In this document: positions 20,809-28,492 of the stretch, in pieces | Layout: the number at the start of each line of letters is the position of its first letter | Numbering within the stretch: the stretch's first letter is position 1 | NCBI RefSeq assembly: GCF_025753855.1 | Contig: NZ_JAOWPT010000003.1 | Location: forward strand, 657,032-721,031 | DNA: 64,000 bases | Direction of reading: 5' to 3' | DNA from: Mesorhizobium sp. ZC-5 | Lineage (GTDB): Bacteria > Pseudomonadota > Alphaproteobacteria > Rhizobiales > Rhizobiaceae | Notes under the pieces: generated by a model | What the model saw: only the letters and a program-made list of their open reading frames with translations | The model's database searches: none | What the model was told of the DNA's origin: nothing | Translations under genes and position numbers: made by a program

Positions 20809-20829
20809 CCCGCGCCACACTGGCGCGGG
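20809..20829. terminator. Hairpin between convergent genes
   Basis: A perfect 9-bp stem (CCCGCGCCA with TGGCGCGGG) and a 3-base loop lie between the convergent 20464 and 20898 genes. Without a U-tract it may act as a two-way or processing hairpin. Confidence 0.55.
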
Positions 20830-20897
20830 CGGCTGCGCCGGCGAAGGCTCAACAAATCGGACCCGAATCGGTCGGCATGCGGGCTTCCATTTTGCTG

Positions 20898-21101
20898 CTA
20901 TTGAACTGGTGCGGTTTGCGTACCGCCGGGCGCGACAGTACCAGCCGGAGGCGGTGTTGTAGGCGCTGTAGTGCCGGAGGACGGGGGCGGCAATTCCGCA
21001 GATGTCGTAGTCTGCGATGCTCCTGATTGAGTTTGGTTGCATGCAGCCAAGGCAGCTAGCATCAGAGTGAGCGCACCGAAAATCGGAAGTTTGCGGATCA
21101 T
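20898..21101 (-). CDS. Small Pro/Thr-rich lipoprotein
   Basis: A 67-residue protein with a lipoprotein signal: basic MIRK, hydrophobic core, and the lipobox LAAC with Cys at residue 21. The mature tail is unstructured, rich in Thr, Pro and Gly. AAGGGA lies 7 bases before the start. Function unknown; possibly a small envelope lipoprotein. Confidence 0.7.
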   Translation of the reverse strand: MIRKLPIFGALTLMLAALAACNQTQSGASQTTTSAELPPPSSGTTAPTTPPPAGTVAPGGTQTAPVQ

Positions 21102-21197
21102 TTATAGTCCCTTTGTGGAGGCCGCCCGCTCGGGGAGCATCATCGGGACCGTGGCTGACAGGTCAACCGCTGGCGGTTCAAACATTCTTGCAAACGG

Positions 21198-21225
21198 TAA
21201 AAGCCCACCATCGGTTGGCGGGCTT
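21198..21225 (-). terminator. Terminator of the CAP-domain lipoprotein gene
   Basis: On the minus strand the stem AAAGCCCGCC pairs with GGTGGGCTTT (one mismatch) and ends in TTTT. It lies about 85 bases past the stop of the CAP-domain gene at 21308. Confidence 0.65.
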
Positions 21226-21307
21226 TGCGCTTTCCGCCCGGCTTCTCGTCACCGAACCCGGGCGCCAAGCCGAAGGCCCGTTCGTCTACGAGAAAAAGCG
21301 GCAGGCG

Positions 21308-21736
21308 TCACCCGCAAGCGAAGAACGTCGCGTAATCCCCGACCACCGAAACTCCTGCATAGCGAATGTTGGGTCGAAGCAGGTTCGTATTGTGGCCGGC
21401 GGAATTCTTCCATCCAGACACAAGATGCTGCGCGCTTCGATAGTTGTAGCCGACATTTTCGGTGCATATGCCGCTCAATCCGGCAGCCTTGGCCTGGGCC
21501 GATCTCTCACGGAAACCGCTGTGGCTGATGGCCCCTCGGGCAGCTTGATATTGGCTGTGCTGCCTCGCCAAGGCCTTCAAAGTGCCATTGGAGGCCAATG
21601 GAGAAAGACCACGACTCGCCCTGTAGGAATTGATTTGCGTGAGCGCCTGAGCACCGAAATCGATCGTCGTGCCCGCCGGCTGCGTCGTACAGCCCGAGAG
21701 CAGAAATGCAGCGGCGATTGTGCTTGGTTTTCTCAA
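21308..21736 (-). CDS. CAP/SCP-domain lipoprotein
   Basis: A 142-residue protein with a short lipoprotein signal (RKPSTIAAAFLLSGC, lipobox LSGC) and one CAP (SCP/PR1) domain: INSYRASRGLSPL, ALARQHSQYQAA, GICTENVGYN and a final HNTNLL with strand YAGVSVV. CAP proteins are exported and bind lipids or act at the envelope; several bacterial ones lack a known target. TTG at 21736 is chosen as start since it places the signal at the N-terminus. A frame to 21823 is open but would put 29 polar residues before it. The start is therefore uncertain. Confidence 0.75.
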   Translation of the reverse strand: MRKPSTIAAAFLLSGCTTQPAGTTIDFGAQALTQINSYRASRGLSPLASNGTLKALARQHSQYQAARGAISHSGFRERSAQAKAAGLSGICTENVGYNYRSAQHLVSGWKNSAGHNTNLLRPNIRYAGVSVVGDYATFFACG

Positions 21737-21844
21737 GCTAAGTCTGCTTTCATCGGACGAACGGAGTGCGTTGGCGGCGTTGCCTTTCGCGGCTGCGAGC
21801 CGGAAGTCTGGCTGCGAAACCACTACAATCGCCGCGAAAGTATC

Positions 21845-22138
21845 CTATTGCATGCCGACCCATTCCCGAGCAAATTTCTCAGCGGCTCGTTCGATGGCTT
21901 CCTCGGATAGAATCCCGCGATTGTCGGCAAACCGTTTGAATGCCTCCTGCGTTTCGCTAGCCGTTGCCTCCCCGCGGAGCGCCTTTACGCAAAGGTCGAT
22001 GGCGGCGTGATAGTCCAGGTCAGGAATGCCGTTCCATTCGAGTAGCACATGGTAGGCGTCTAGGACCGTCTCTACCGTGTGCGGAAAGCCGAGGCCCAAG
22101 ATGACGGAAACGGGCTGATCAAATCTACAAGCGGTCAC
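21845..22138 (-). CDS. DUF982 family protein
   Basis: A 97-residue protein fitting DUF982, a family almost confined to Rhizobiales: FDQPVSVILG at the start, a TVLDAYHVLLEWNG helix, DLCVKALRGEA, and a C-terminal EAFKRFADNRGIL. Function unknown. GTG at 22138 is the start, supported by AAAGGAG nine bases upstream. Confidence 0.78.
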   Translation of the reverse strand: MTACRFDQPVSVILGLGFPHTVETVLDAYHVLLEWNGIPDLDYHAAIDLCVKALRGEATASETQEAFKRFADNRGILSEEAIERAAEKFAREWVGMQ

Positions 22139-22580
22139 TGGCTGAAACTCCTTTGGTTCAGTTTGTCGCTATCAGCCGCTTGAAATCGGCGAAACTTGGA
22201 TTCGCTCCGTCACGTATGAAGACCAGCGCTACGTGTTCGTGAAGAGTTGGCGCCGGGCCGATTGACCGTACGGCGAGGATGAGGTTGAGTTACCTCCGCC
22301 AGGTCGTTGGAGGGGCTCATGAGATTACACGTGAGCCCAGCGGTCGCGACGGTCGCTCTCGCCATGGGAGGCCAATGAACGAAATGCAGCGCTCGCGTAG
22401 AAGATGAGCGATATTAAACTCCGGTCCGGCCACGCTACTTGAAACGCTCTTCGGTTCCGTGACAAACGACAAACCTGTGGTCGCTCCTCGCTGCGATAGG
22501 TGAGGAAAGTGCCGCCCCCGTTGAATCCGATCTTCCTAGCTGCTTCAAAGTCGGTCCTGGATCGCGAAGGGGGAAGTGAC
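22139..22580. other. Intergenic region, nothing supported
   Basis: About 440 bases between the DUF982 gene and the divergent methyltransferase gene. Open frames here lack ribosome sites and recognisable motifs. Confidence 0.5.
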
Positions 22581-23567
22581 ATGGTGGATTCTGATCGGAT
22601 CGACAAACTGATCGCAGCCGTGCCCCCGGCTCTGGCGCTTCGCGCCGGGCTGGACCTTGGCATCTTCACCCGGCTCGGTGGCGGCGCGGCGACTGCCGAC
22701 AGCCTTGGGGCCGCGCTCGAAGTCGAGCCCGATCGTCTGTCGCGGCTCCTCTATGCGCTGGCCAGCATCGGCCTTCTCGAAGTCGAGGATGGTCTATTCC
22801 GTAACGGTGCCGAAGCCTCGGCCTTCCTCGATGCGTCCAAGCCGACCTATCGCGGCGGCGATCATGCGCTCCTGCGCGAGCTCTGGGGAGCCGACCTTTT
22901 GACCGCGGAGTCGCTGCGACAGAAGCGGCCGGCCGCGCTGCACGACTTTTCCGAAGCGGAGCCGGAATCCGCGGCCGCCTTCAGCCGCATGCTCGCGCCG
23001 GGCGGGGTGATTTTCGGCCGAAATCTGGCCCGGGAGATCGACCTCTCTGCGATCGGTTCGGTGATCGACATCGGCGGGGGCGCAGGGACCATTCTCGTCG
23101 GACTTCGCGAGCGATGGCCGCACATTGCGGCGACGCTGATGGAACTCCCGACGGTCGCGGCGGTCGCGCCGGCGATCCTGTCGGAATACGGCGCCGACGA
23201 CGTGGTTGTCGAGGAAGGCGACATAACCGTCGCGCCGTCGATCGGCCGGCACGATCTGGCAATTCTGAAGGCCGTCGTTCAGGTCCTCCCGCTGGACAAG
23301 GCGCGCAGTTCGATCCTGAACGCAGCGCGTTGCCTCGCACCCGGAGGCGAGATCGCAATTGCGGGGTGGGGCGTCGTCGATGACGACCGCCTCGGCCCGC
23401 CCGAGGGTGTCTTCCTGAATCTCACCTTCCTGAACCTTTATCGCCACGGCGAATCGTACACTGAAGGTCAGTATCGCGCGTGGATGACCGAGGCTGGATT
23501 CCGGGACATCTCCAGGTCGCGCATGGCGGACGGCGGCACGTTGTTTCGTGCGCGTCTCACGGGCTGA
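22581..23567 (+). CDS. SAM-dependent O-methyltransferase
   Basis: A 328-residue enzyme. The N-terminal 90 residues form a winged-helix dimerisation domain (ALALRAGLDLGIFTRLG, RLSRLLYALASIGLLE). The C-terminal domain has the SAM motif VIDIGGGAGTILVGL near residue 157, then EEGDI, LAILKAVVQVLP and a CLAPGGEIAI segment. This is the Methyltransf_2 pattern of small-molecule O-methyltransferases such as CrtF-like enzymes. The usual catalytic His of plant-type members is not evident (VVQVLP instead of LHDW). GGGGGAAG precedes the start. No pathway partners are adjacent, so the substrate is open. Confidence 0.82.
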   Translation: MVDSDRIDKLIAAVPPALALRAGLDLGIFTRLGGGAATADSLGAALEVEPDRLSRLLYALASIGLLEVEDGLFRNGAEASAFLDASKPTYRGGDHALLRELWGADLLTAESLRQKRPAALHDFSEAEPESAAAFSRMLAPGGVIFGRNLAREIDLSAIGSVIDIGGGAGTILVGLRERWPHIAATLMELPTVAAVAPAILSEYGADDVVVEEGDITVAPSIGRHDLAILKAVVQVLPLDKARSSILNAARCLAPGGEIAIAGWGVVDDDRLGPPEGVFLNLTFLNLYRHGESYTEGQYRAWMTEAGFRDISRSRMADGGTLFRARLTG

Positions 23568-23661
23568 TCGTGGCTCAAGGGCTGGTTTCGGACGCAAAGC
23601 TCTCCAAGGCCCCCACTCTATCTCTCCGGGTAGCGTGGCAATCGTAGTGGCTCCCGATTGC

Positions 23662-24738
23662 CTAGATCGGCAGGCCACTAAGCTCAATTGGGCGAGCGGG
23701 CTGGGTGGTTGGAAACCGGTCCTTCAGCCTAAGGAAATATCGCTCCACTCCATAATATGAAAGCGACGCGATTGCATATGTTGCAGCGATGGCAATCAGG
23801 TTTCGGGTCAGATCGTCGAAGGGAAGTCGGTGACACGCCAGAAACATCGGGACGTGCCAAAGGTAAAGGCCGTAGGAGATTTCCCCTGTCCAACGCAGTG
23901 GCTCAAATCGCAAGGCCGACTTGAACCAGTTGGAGCCGGGATTTGCTGCTGCGCCTATGATCAACGATGCAAGGATGCCGATAAGGGTGTAGCCACCGAG
24001 ATATAAAAAGCCGTTGGATAAGAGGTTAAAGCGGGCGAGTACGAGGAACACAATCAGGGAGCCCCACCCTACCGCCGGGGGGACACGAACGGATCTCTGC
24101 TTGAAGAACAGCCACGCGGTGGCAGCCCCCCACATAAGGTTGTCAAAGCGCAAGTCCGTTCGGAAATAGAGGTGAAGGGATGGGCCGCTTTCCCAGACCA
24201 GGATCCGACAAATAGCCGGAGCGCAAATTCCCACGATCAGAGTGCCCATCAGCAGTCGGGGTTTGGGAAGCGCAACAATCAGGACGAAGGGCCAGATTAT
24301 ATAAAACTGTTCTTCGACCGACAACGACCAGAGGTGACTGAAACCCCATTGATGGAGCCAGGTGCCTGCCTCATAGTTAAATGCGAGCTTCCAATTCCAA
24401 AAGTAAAAGATAACCCATTTTGCATTATCCAAGGTCATCGCGAGCCGCGTTGGCTGAACCAGCCAAGTATAGATGATTACCCCACTCACAACGAGTAGCA
24501 ATGCCGGAAGAAGCCTTAGGGCACGTCGCGCGTAGAAATTTCCAACACTGATATATCCTGTTTTTCCATGTTCTGCGAGCAGTATCGAGGTGATAAGAAA
24601 GCCGCTTAGGACGAAGAAAAGGTCCACGCCGATATTCCCGCCAGGAAAGACTTGGGGCTTTGTGTGGGCAAAGAGAACTATCAGCAAAGCGATTCCGCGA
24701 AGGCCATCCAGCGATTGATTTCGATGAGTTTGCGCCAA
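23662..24738 (-). CDS. Membrane acyltransferase, OafA/YrhL (acyltransferase 3) family
   Basis: A 358-residue integral membrane protein with about ten helices. The N-terminal RNQSLDGLRGIALLIVLFAH has the catalytic His of the family. GVDLFFVLSGFLIT and FYARRALRLLPALL follow, and FSHLWSLSVEEQFYIIWP is the second signature. It O-acetylates or otherwise acylates surface polysaccharide. TTG at 24738 is taken as start because GGGAGAAC lies directly upstream and the family motif then starts at residue 6; frames from 24795 have no ribosome site. Codon use is clearly more AT-rich than the neighbours, suggesting horizontal acquisition. Confidence 0.85.
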   Translation of the reverse strand: MAQTHRNQSLDGLRGIALLIVLFAHTKPQVFPGGNIGVDLFFVLSGFLITSILLAEHGKTGYISVGNFYARRALRLLPALLLVVSGVIIYTWLVQPTRLAMTLDNAKWVIFYFWNWKLAFNYEAGTWLHQWGFSHLWSLSVEEQFYIIWPFVLIVALPKPRLLMGTLIVGICAPAICRILVWESGPSLHLYFRTDLRFDNLMWGAATAWLFFKQRSVRVPPAVGWGSLIVFLVLARFNLLSNGFLYLGGYTLIGILASLIIGAAANPGSNWFKSALRFEPLRWTGEISYGLYLWHVPMFLACHRLPFDDLTRNLIAIAATYAIASLSYYGVERYFLRLKDRFPTTQPARPIELSGLPI

Positions 24739-25036
24739 TTGTTCTCCCGTCTGCACGATGATTAGTCGCGAGGTGCATATCTCATTGAGTAACAAAGGAA
24801 AAGCCGGCCACCCTCAGCTTCCTGCCCAGCAGCCTTGCGGCCATCGACATGAGCAAGAGGGCTGTTCGCGGACGCCTCGATTACGGGGCGAAGGTTCAGT
24901 TGCTGGAGACGGACGTTGACCGGCCGCCAACGGTTGGCGTGTGGAGGCCGATAAAGGTGGGCAGGAACCAGCCTACGGTGTGGTCGCTTCAGCGGCTTAA
25001 GTGAACACTGAGATCAACGCGGAAGATATCGCACAT

Positions 25037-25183
25037 TCAGGAACTCGCGACCCACACCAACAGCAACAGCAGCATGCCGAAAGCTATGACACAGTCGAAA
25101 ATCCTTACCTGAGGAACGCCGATCAGCGCCAGCCCGGAACCAAAGAGCCCGCCCATCAATCCCAGCAGTATCATCTCAACCAT
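25037..25183 (-). CDS. Small two-helix membrane protein
   Basis: A 48-residue hydrophobic protein (MVEMILLGLMGGLFGSGLAL, IGVPQVRIFD, second helix FGMLLLLLVWVAS). GGAGG lies six bases before the start. A relative at 38557 shares the GLxGxGLALIGVPQxRIFD core. Function unknown. Confidence 0.6.
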   Translation of the reverse strand: MVEMILLGLMGGLFGSGLALIGVPQVRIFDCVIAFGMLLLLLVWVASS

Positions 25184-25415
25184 GCTGCCTCCGAGGAGCG
25201 GATTATAGCACTTTGCCAGTAGCGCACCAGACCGTGGCGGGGTCTCCAGCCGAGTTACTGTGCTGGCCGGCCCCGAGGGGCGTGCCGTGCTTCCGGATGT
25301 GCTGCACTTCAATTCTCATAGGATCAAGTGTTACCTTCCGGTGTACCGCATGAGGTACCTCGGGGAAGCTCAAACCCTTGCAATCCTTGAGTTCTAAGGG
25401 GTTTTCGGCGAGAAG

Positions 25416-25460
25416 TGGCTCCCCGGGCCGGATTCGAACCAGCGACCAACCGGTTAACAG
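25416..25460 (-). other. 3' half of tRNA-Asn, island attachment site
   Basis: On the minus strand these 45 bases read as the 3' half of a tRNA-Asn: anticodon loop CTGTTAA (anticodon GTT), variable loop, T-arm GCTGG-TTCGAAT-CCGGC, acceptor strand CCGGGGA and GCCA end. The 5' half is missing: upstream sequence does not form a D-arm or a matching acceptor strand. A tyrosine integrase gene follows 500 bases away. This is the expected displaced attachment copy left when an element integrates at the anticodon loop of a tRNA gene. The restored tRNA should lie at the other end of the island, to the right. Confidence 0.8.
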
Positions 25461-25962
25461 AAAGCTGCTCAAGCGTCTCATTGAGCGTCATCGCATCACG
25501 CGGCGTCCCATAATTGGTTGTTATTGCTCATAAAGCGCTCGGACAACCGTGCAATCGTGTCGCGCCGGGCCGCGCCGAAGCGCACAAGGCGTGTTGCCCC
25601 ACCGTTGCCCAGAAAGACGATCGAACCGGCGAGATTTCGACTGTCCGGTCAGGAGGACTCACCACAAGAATACCGGAGCAGCGGCAATTCAAAAGAGGAC
25701 GGTTGCTCGACAGTGCAAATCTCATCAACTTTTTGACGGTTCGCCCTCATCACCGCCGGTCCACTCCTACTCCGGTTCCACACCGACAGGAAGACGAGCG
25801 TCAAGGGTGTCGCATCAGGTAGCATCGTGACCAATGACGTCCAATGGCGTCGCAAGTTATTGATATCTTTACACAAATCGCGTTTCCCTATACAATCCAT
25901 GTTCCTTGGGCCATTCGACCCACGGCCTATTGACGCCCTGATTTCCTGATTGAGAGACGAGC

Positions 25963-27396
25963 ATGCCGAGGCGGAACGTTACGGACAGACTGTTGAAAGC
26001 CCTCAAACCTCCCGCCGACGGAAGGAGGTATGAGGTGATGGATTCGGTGGTACCGGGCTTCGGGGTGCGGGTGTCCGCCAAGGGTAAGCGCACATTCATT
26101 TTGATCGCACGCTACCCGCCCAGGAAACATCCTTCGAGGCGCGAAATCGGCGTATACGGAAAAATGACGCTCGATCAAGCCCGCGACACAGCCCGGAACT
26201 GGGCCCAGCTTGTCCAACAAGGTGTTGACCCTAATGAAAAAAATGAAGCGGATCAGCGGAAAGATTCACATCGTCGCGAGAATACGTTCGAGCTTGTCCT
26301 AGAGGATTACATAGAAAAAGCTGTGGAGGGCCCCAACAAGCTCGAACCGAAACTGAGGACGGCAAAGGAGGTGAAGCGAATCCTGTATTCCGAATACTGC
26401 AACGACAGAGTCGTAGGCAAAACGACGCGTAAGGGCTTGGGTCCAAAGCCGATAAGCGACGTTTCAAGGAAGGACATCCAAACTGTCATTGATGACGCGA
26501 TCGCGAGAGGCTCTGCGGGCGCTGCGCACCAGATTCTTGGGATGGTGAGAGCGATGATCAACTGGGCGATTGACCAAGGCAAATACGGCATCGAAAGCTC
26601 GCCGTGCGACAGGATGAAACCCAAACGCATAATCGGTCCCAAGCTGAAGAGAAGCAGGTTTCACTCCGATGAAGAGATCAAGGTGATTTGGGAGGCAGTG
26701 CAACTGCTTGGATATCCGTACGGCCCATTGCTCCTATTGCTTATATTGTTGGGAAGGCGGCGGGCCGAGGTTGCCAACGCGAGATGGCGCGAATTTGACC
26801 TCGAAAACAAACTTTGGCACGTACCCGGCAAGAGAATGAAGGGACAAATACCCGACGTTGTCCCGTTGACCGATACCGCAATATCCATCCTCCAGAGCCT
26901 GCCACGATTCAGTGGAGAGAATACGGGAGACTTCATCTTCTCGACCACGTTCGGGAAGAAGCCGGTCAATGGATTTGGCAAGATCAAAGTTCGTCTTGAT
27001 GAAATCGTTCGGCGCATGCTTTCCGACACAGCAAGGGTGGTTGGGCAGGAACACACAGCGACCAGCCATGCGATCCCGGTAGCGCGCTCTGCCTGCCTTT
27101 CGCCCAGCATCACCGAAATGGATCATTTCGTCCTCCATGATTTCAGGAGGACCATCCGCACCCATCTCCCAAGGCTGGGCGTTGACAGGGACGTTGCGGA
27201 GCTAATTCTTGCGCACAAAAAGACCGGGATCCAATCTGTCTATGACATCTATGAATATCTGGCCGAGAAACGGAATGCTCTCAACCGTTGGGATGCCCAC
27301 CTTCGTGAACTTGGCCTCTCGTTCCGCGCGGGCGTCGTGTGGACCTACGCCCGGAAGCCCCGCTGGCTGAAGCAAATTGGATCGGAAGCAGCCTAA
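25963..27396 (+). CDS. Tyrosine integrase, P4 type
   Basis: A 477-residue site-specific recombinase. The N-terminal arm-binding DUF4102-like domain reads GFGVRVSAKGKRTFILIARY. A core-binding domain follows, then the catalytic domain with Arg in LLGRRRAEVANARW, HDFRRT, the second His in LAHKKTG and the tyrosine in VYDIYEYL. All catalytic residues appear present, so it may be active. It lies 500 bases from the tRNA-Asn 3' half and reads into the island, as expected for the integrase of a genomic island or integrative element. Confidence 0.92.
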   Translation: MPRRNVTDRLLKALKPPADGRRYEVMDSVVPGFGVRVSAKGKRTFILIARYPPRKHPSRREIGVYGKMTLDQARDTARNWAQLVQQGVDPNEKNEADQRKDSHRRENTFELVLEDYIEKAVEGPNKLEPKLRTAKEVKRILYSEYCNDRVVGKTTRKGLGPKPISDVSRKDIQTVIDDAIARGSAGAAHQILGMVRAMINWAIDQGKYGIESSPCDRMKPKRIIGPKLKRSRFHSDEEIKVIWEAVQLLGYPYGPLLLLLILLGRRRAEVANARWREFDLENKLWHVPGKRMKGQIPDVVPLTDTAISILQSLPRFSGENTGDFIFSTTFGKKPVNGFGKIKVRLDEIVRRMLSDTARVVGQEHTATSHAIPVARSACLSPSITEMDHFVLHDFRRTIRTHLPRLGVDRDVAELILAHKKTGIQSVYDIYEYLAEKRNALNRWDAHLRELGLSFRAGVVWTYARKPRWLKQIGSEAA

Positions 27397-27594
27397 CCTT
27401 TGCCCCCTTTGGTTGGAGCGGCGCAAGGCAGGGCCATCATTTTTCAACTTCCGACGAGCCAACAACCCTTCATCCTGCGAGTCACGTCAACCTGTGCCCG
27501 CAAATTCGCTACTCGTGTGAGCGCCGCTATGCCGGATTCTGCCGTTCAGAATGTGGACTGCCATAAGCGAAAATAAGGAGCGCGCGCCGCTGCA

Positions 27595-27888
27595 TCATTC
27601 TCGAGTCAAACCCTGGACTTTCGCCTGCGACTTTCTCGGTCGCCGAATCGCAACGCCAGGACCTCGTTCGGCCTCACTGTCGATGAAAACAACCCCTTCT
27701 TTCTCCAACGCCCGTTTGACCTTCTCGAACGTTTCATAGGGTACCCCCTTACCGCTAGCTTCGATGCGGGCGATGGTTTGGCGGCTAACTCCGGCTCGGG
27801 CAGCTAGTTCTTCCTGGCGAAAGCCCAGCAGCGCCCTACCGGCCCTAAGCACTCCAACAATCTCCGGCAACGGCGGAAAGGGTTCCAT
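27595..27888 (-). CDS. Xre-family regulator of the island cassette
   Basis: A 97-residue regulator: helix-turn-helix at residues 12-50 (LRAGRALLGFRQEELAARAG, SRQTIARIEASG) and a C-terminal GVVFIDSEAERGPGVAIRR tail like that of the 19672 protein. It is divergent from the gene run that starts at 28129, and an imperfect inverted repeat lies between them, so autoregulation and control of the run are likely. ATG at 27888 is preferred over TTG at 27927, which lies inside that repeat. Confidence 0.82.
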   Translation of the reverse strand: MEPFPPLPEIVGVLRAGRALLGFRQEELAARAGVSRQTIARIEASGKGVPYETFEKVKRALEKEGVVFIDSEAERGPGVAIRRPRKSQAKVQGLTRE

Positions 27889-27918
27889 TCCGTCATCTCG
27901 AACGAGCGGACTGCGAAA

Positions 27919-27954
27919 TGTCAACAATTTGGCACCCTGCCCATATTGTTTACA
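27919..27954. promoter_or_regulatory. Inverted repeat, likely Xre operator
   Basis: TGTCAACAATTT and ATATTGTTTACA form 12-base arms with ten matching pairs around a 12-base spacer, 31 bases upstream of the Xre start and between it and the divergent cassette. Position and symmetry suit an operator. Confidence 0.5.
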
Positions 27955-28128
27955 TTAAAAGCGAATCGTGGGAATAATTCTCACATTATCCGCGTGTGCC
28001 GATGATGGGTTGACGGGAGGCAGTGAATGATTCGTCGACGCGTCCTTGAGCTTGATGGCTGTCGCGGCATGCAATGACTTGAACATCGGGCGCTCAAGGG
28101 CGTCGCTCAGGTAGAGGGAGGAGGGACC

Positions 28129-28491
28129 GTGTATTGTTTTGGGAACCGACGTGCCGAGACCGACTACTGCGCCATTCGCGCCGAAATCGCCCGCCTGGAA
28201 AAGCTTGTGGCAGATCTTGAGATCGTCAGCGGCACCCTCCCATTTCCGCTCGACCAAATGCTTGCGAGAGCCCATCCGACCGCGCCGATCCTTGATGACT
28301 GGCGATTTGCATTCAGCCCTGCGCCGTGCCTGGTCGCGCTATCGACCGGACATCCGCGATTGCCTGGCGATAGACGCTCGATTGTCACCTCGGAAATTTT
28401 CCTGATCTCGGAGGAAATCGGTTGGGCGCGCTCGTTTTCGCGCTGGTACCGCCTCGGGCGGCGGTTCGATGATGCGGCGGGAGATTATTGA
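28129..28491 (+). CDS. Hypothetical protein, first gene of island cassette
   Basis: A 120-residue soluble protein with a Cys pair near the start (MYCFGNRRAETDYC), a short coiled segment (AIRAEIARLEKLVADLE) and a basic C-terminal part (SEEIGWARSFSRWYRLGRRFDD). Not recognised. The GTG start has the very strong site GGGAGGAGGGA. Its stop is one base before the start of the AAA+ ATPase, so the two are translationally linked. Confidence 0.65.
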   Translation: MYCFGNRRAETDYCAIRAEIARLEKLVADLEIVSGTLPFPLDQMLARAHPTAPILDDWRFAFSPAPCLVALSTGHPRLPGDRRSIVTSEIFLISEEIGWARSFSRWYRLGRRFDDAAGDY

Positions 28492-28492
28492 C

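Noticed and set aside
24849-25007. A 52-codon plus-strand frame, and a 30-base similarity of 24950-24985 to 42929-42960
   Set aside because: No ribosome site and no known protein; the similarity is short and imperfect, and could be chance or remnants.
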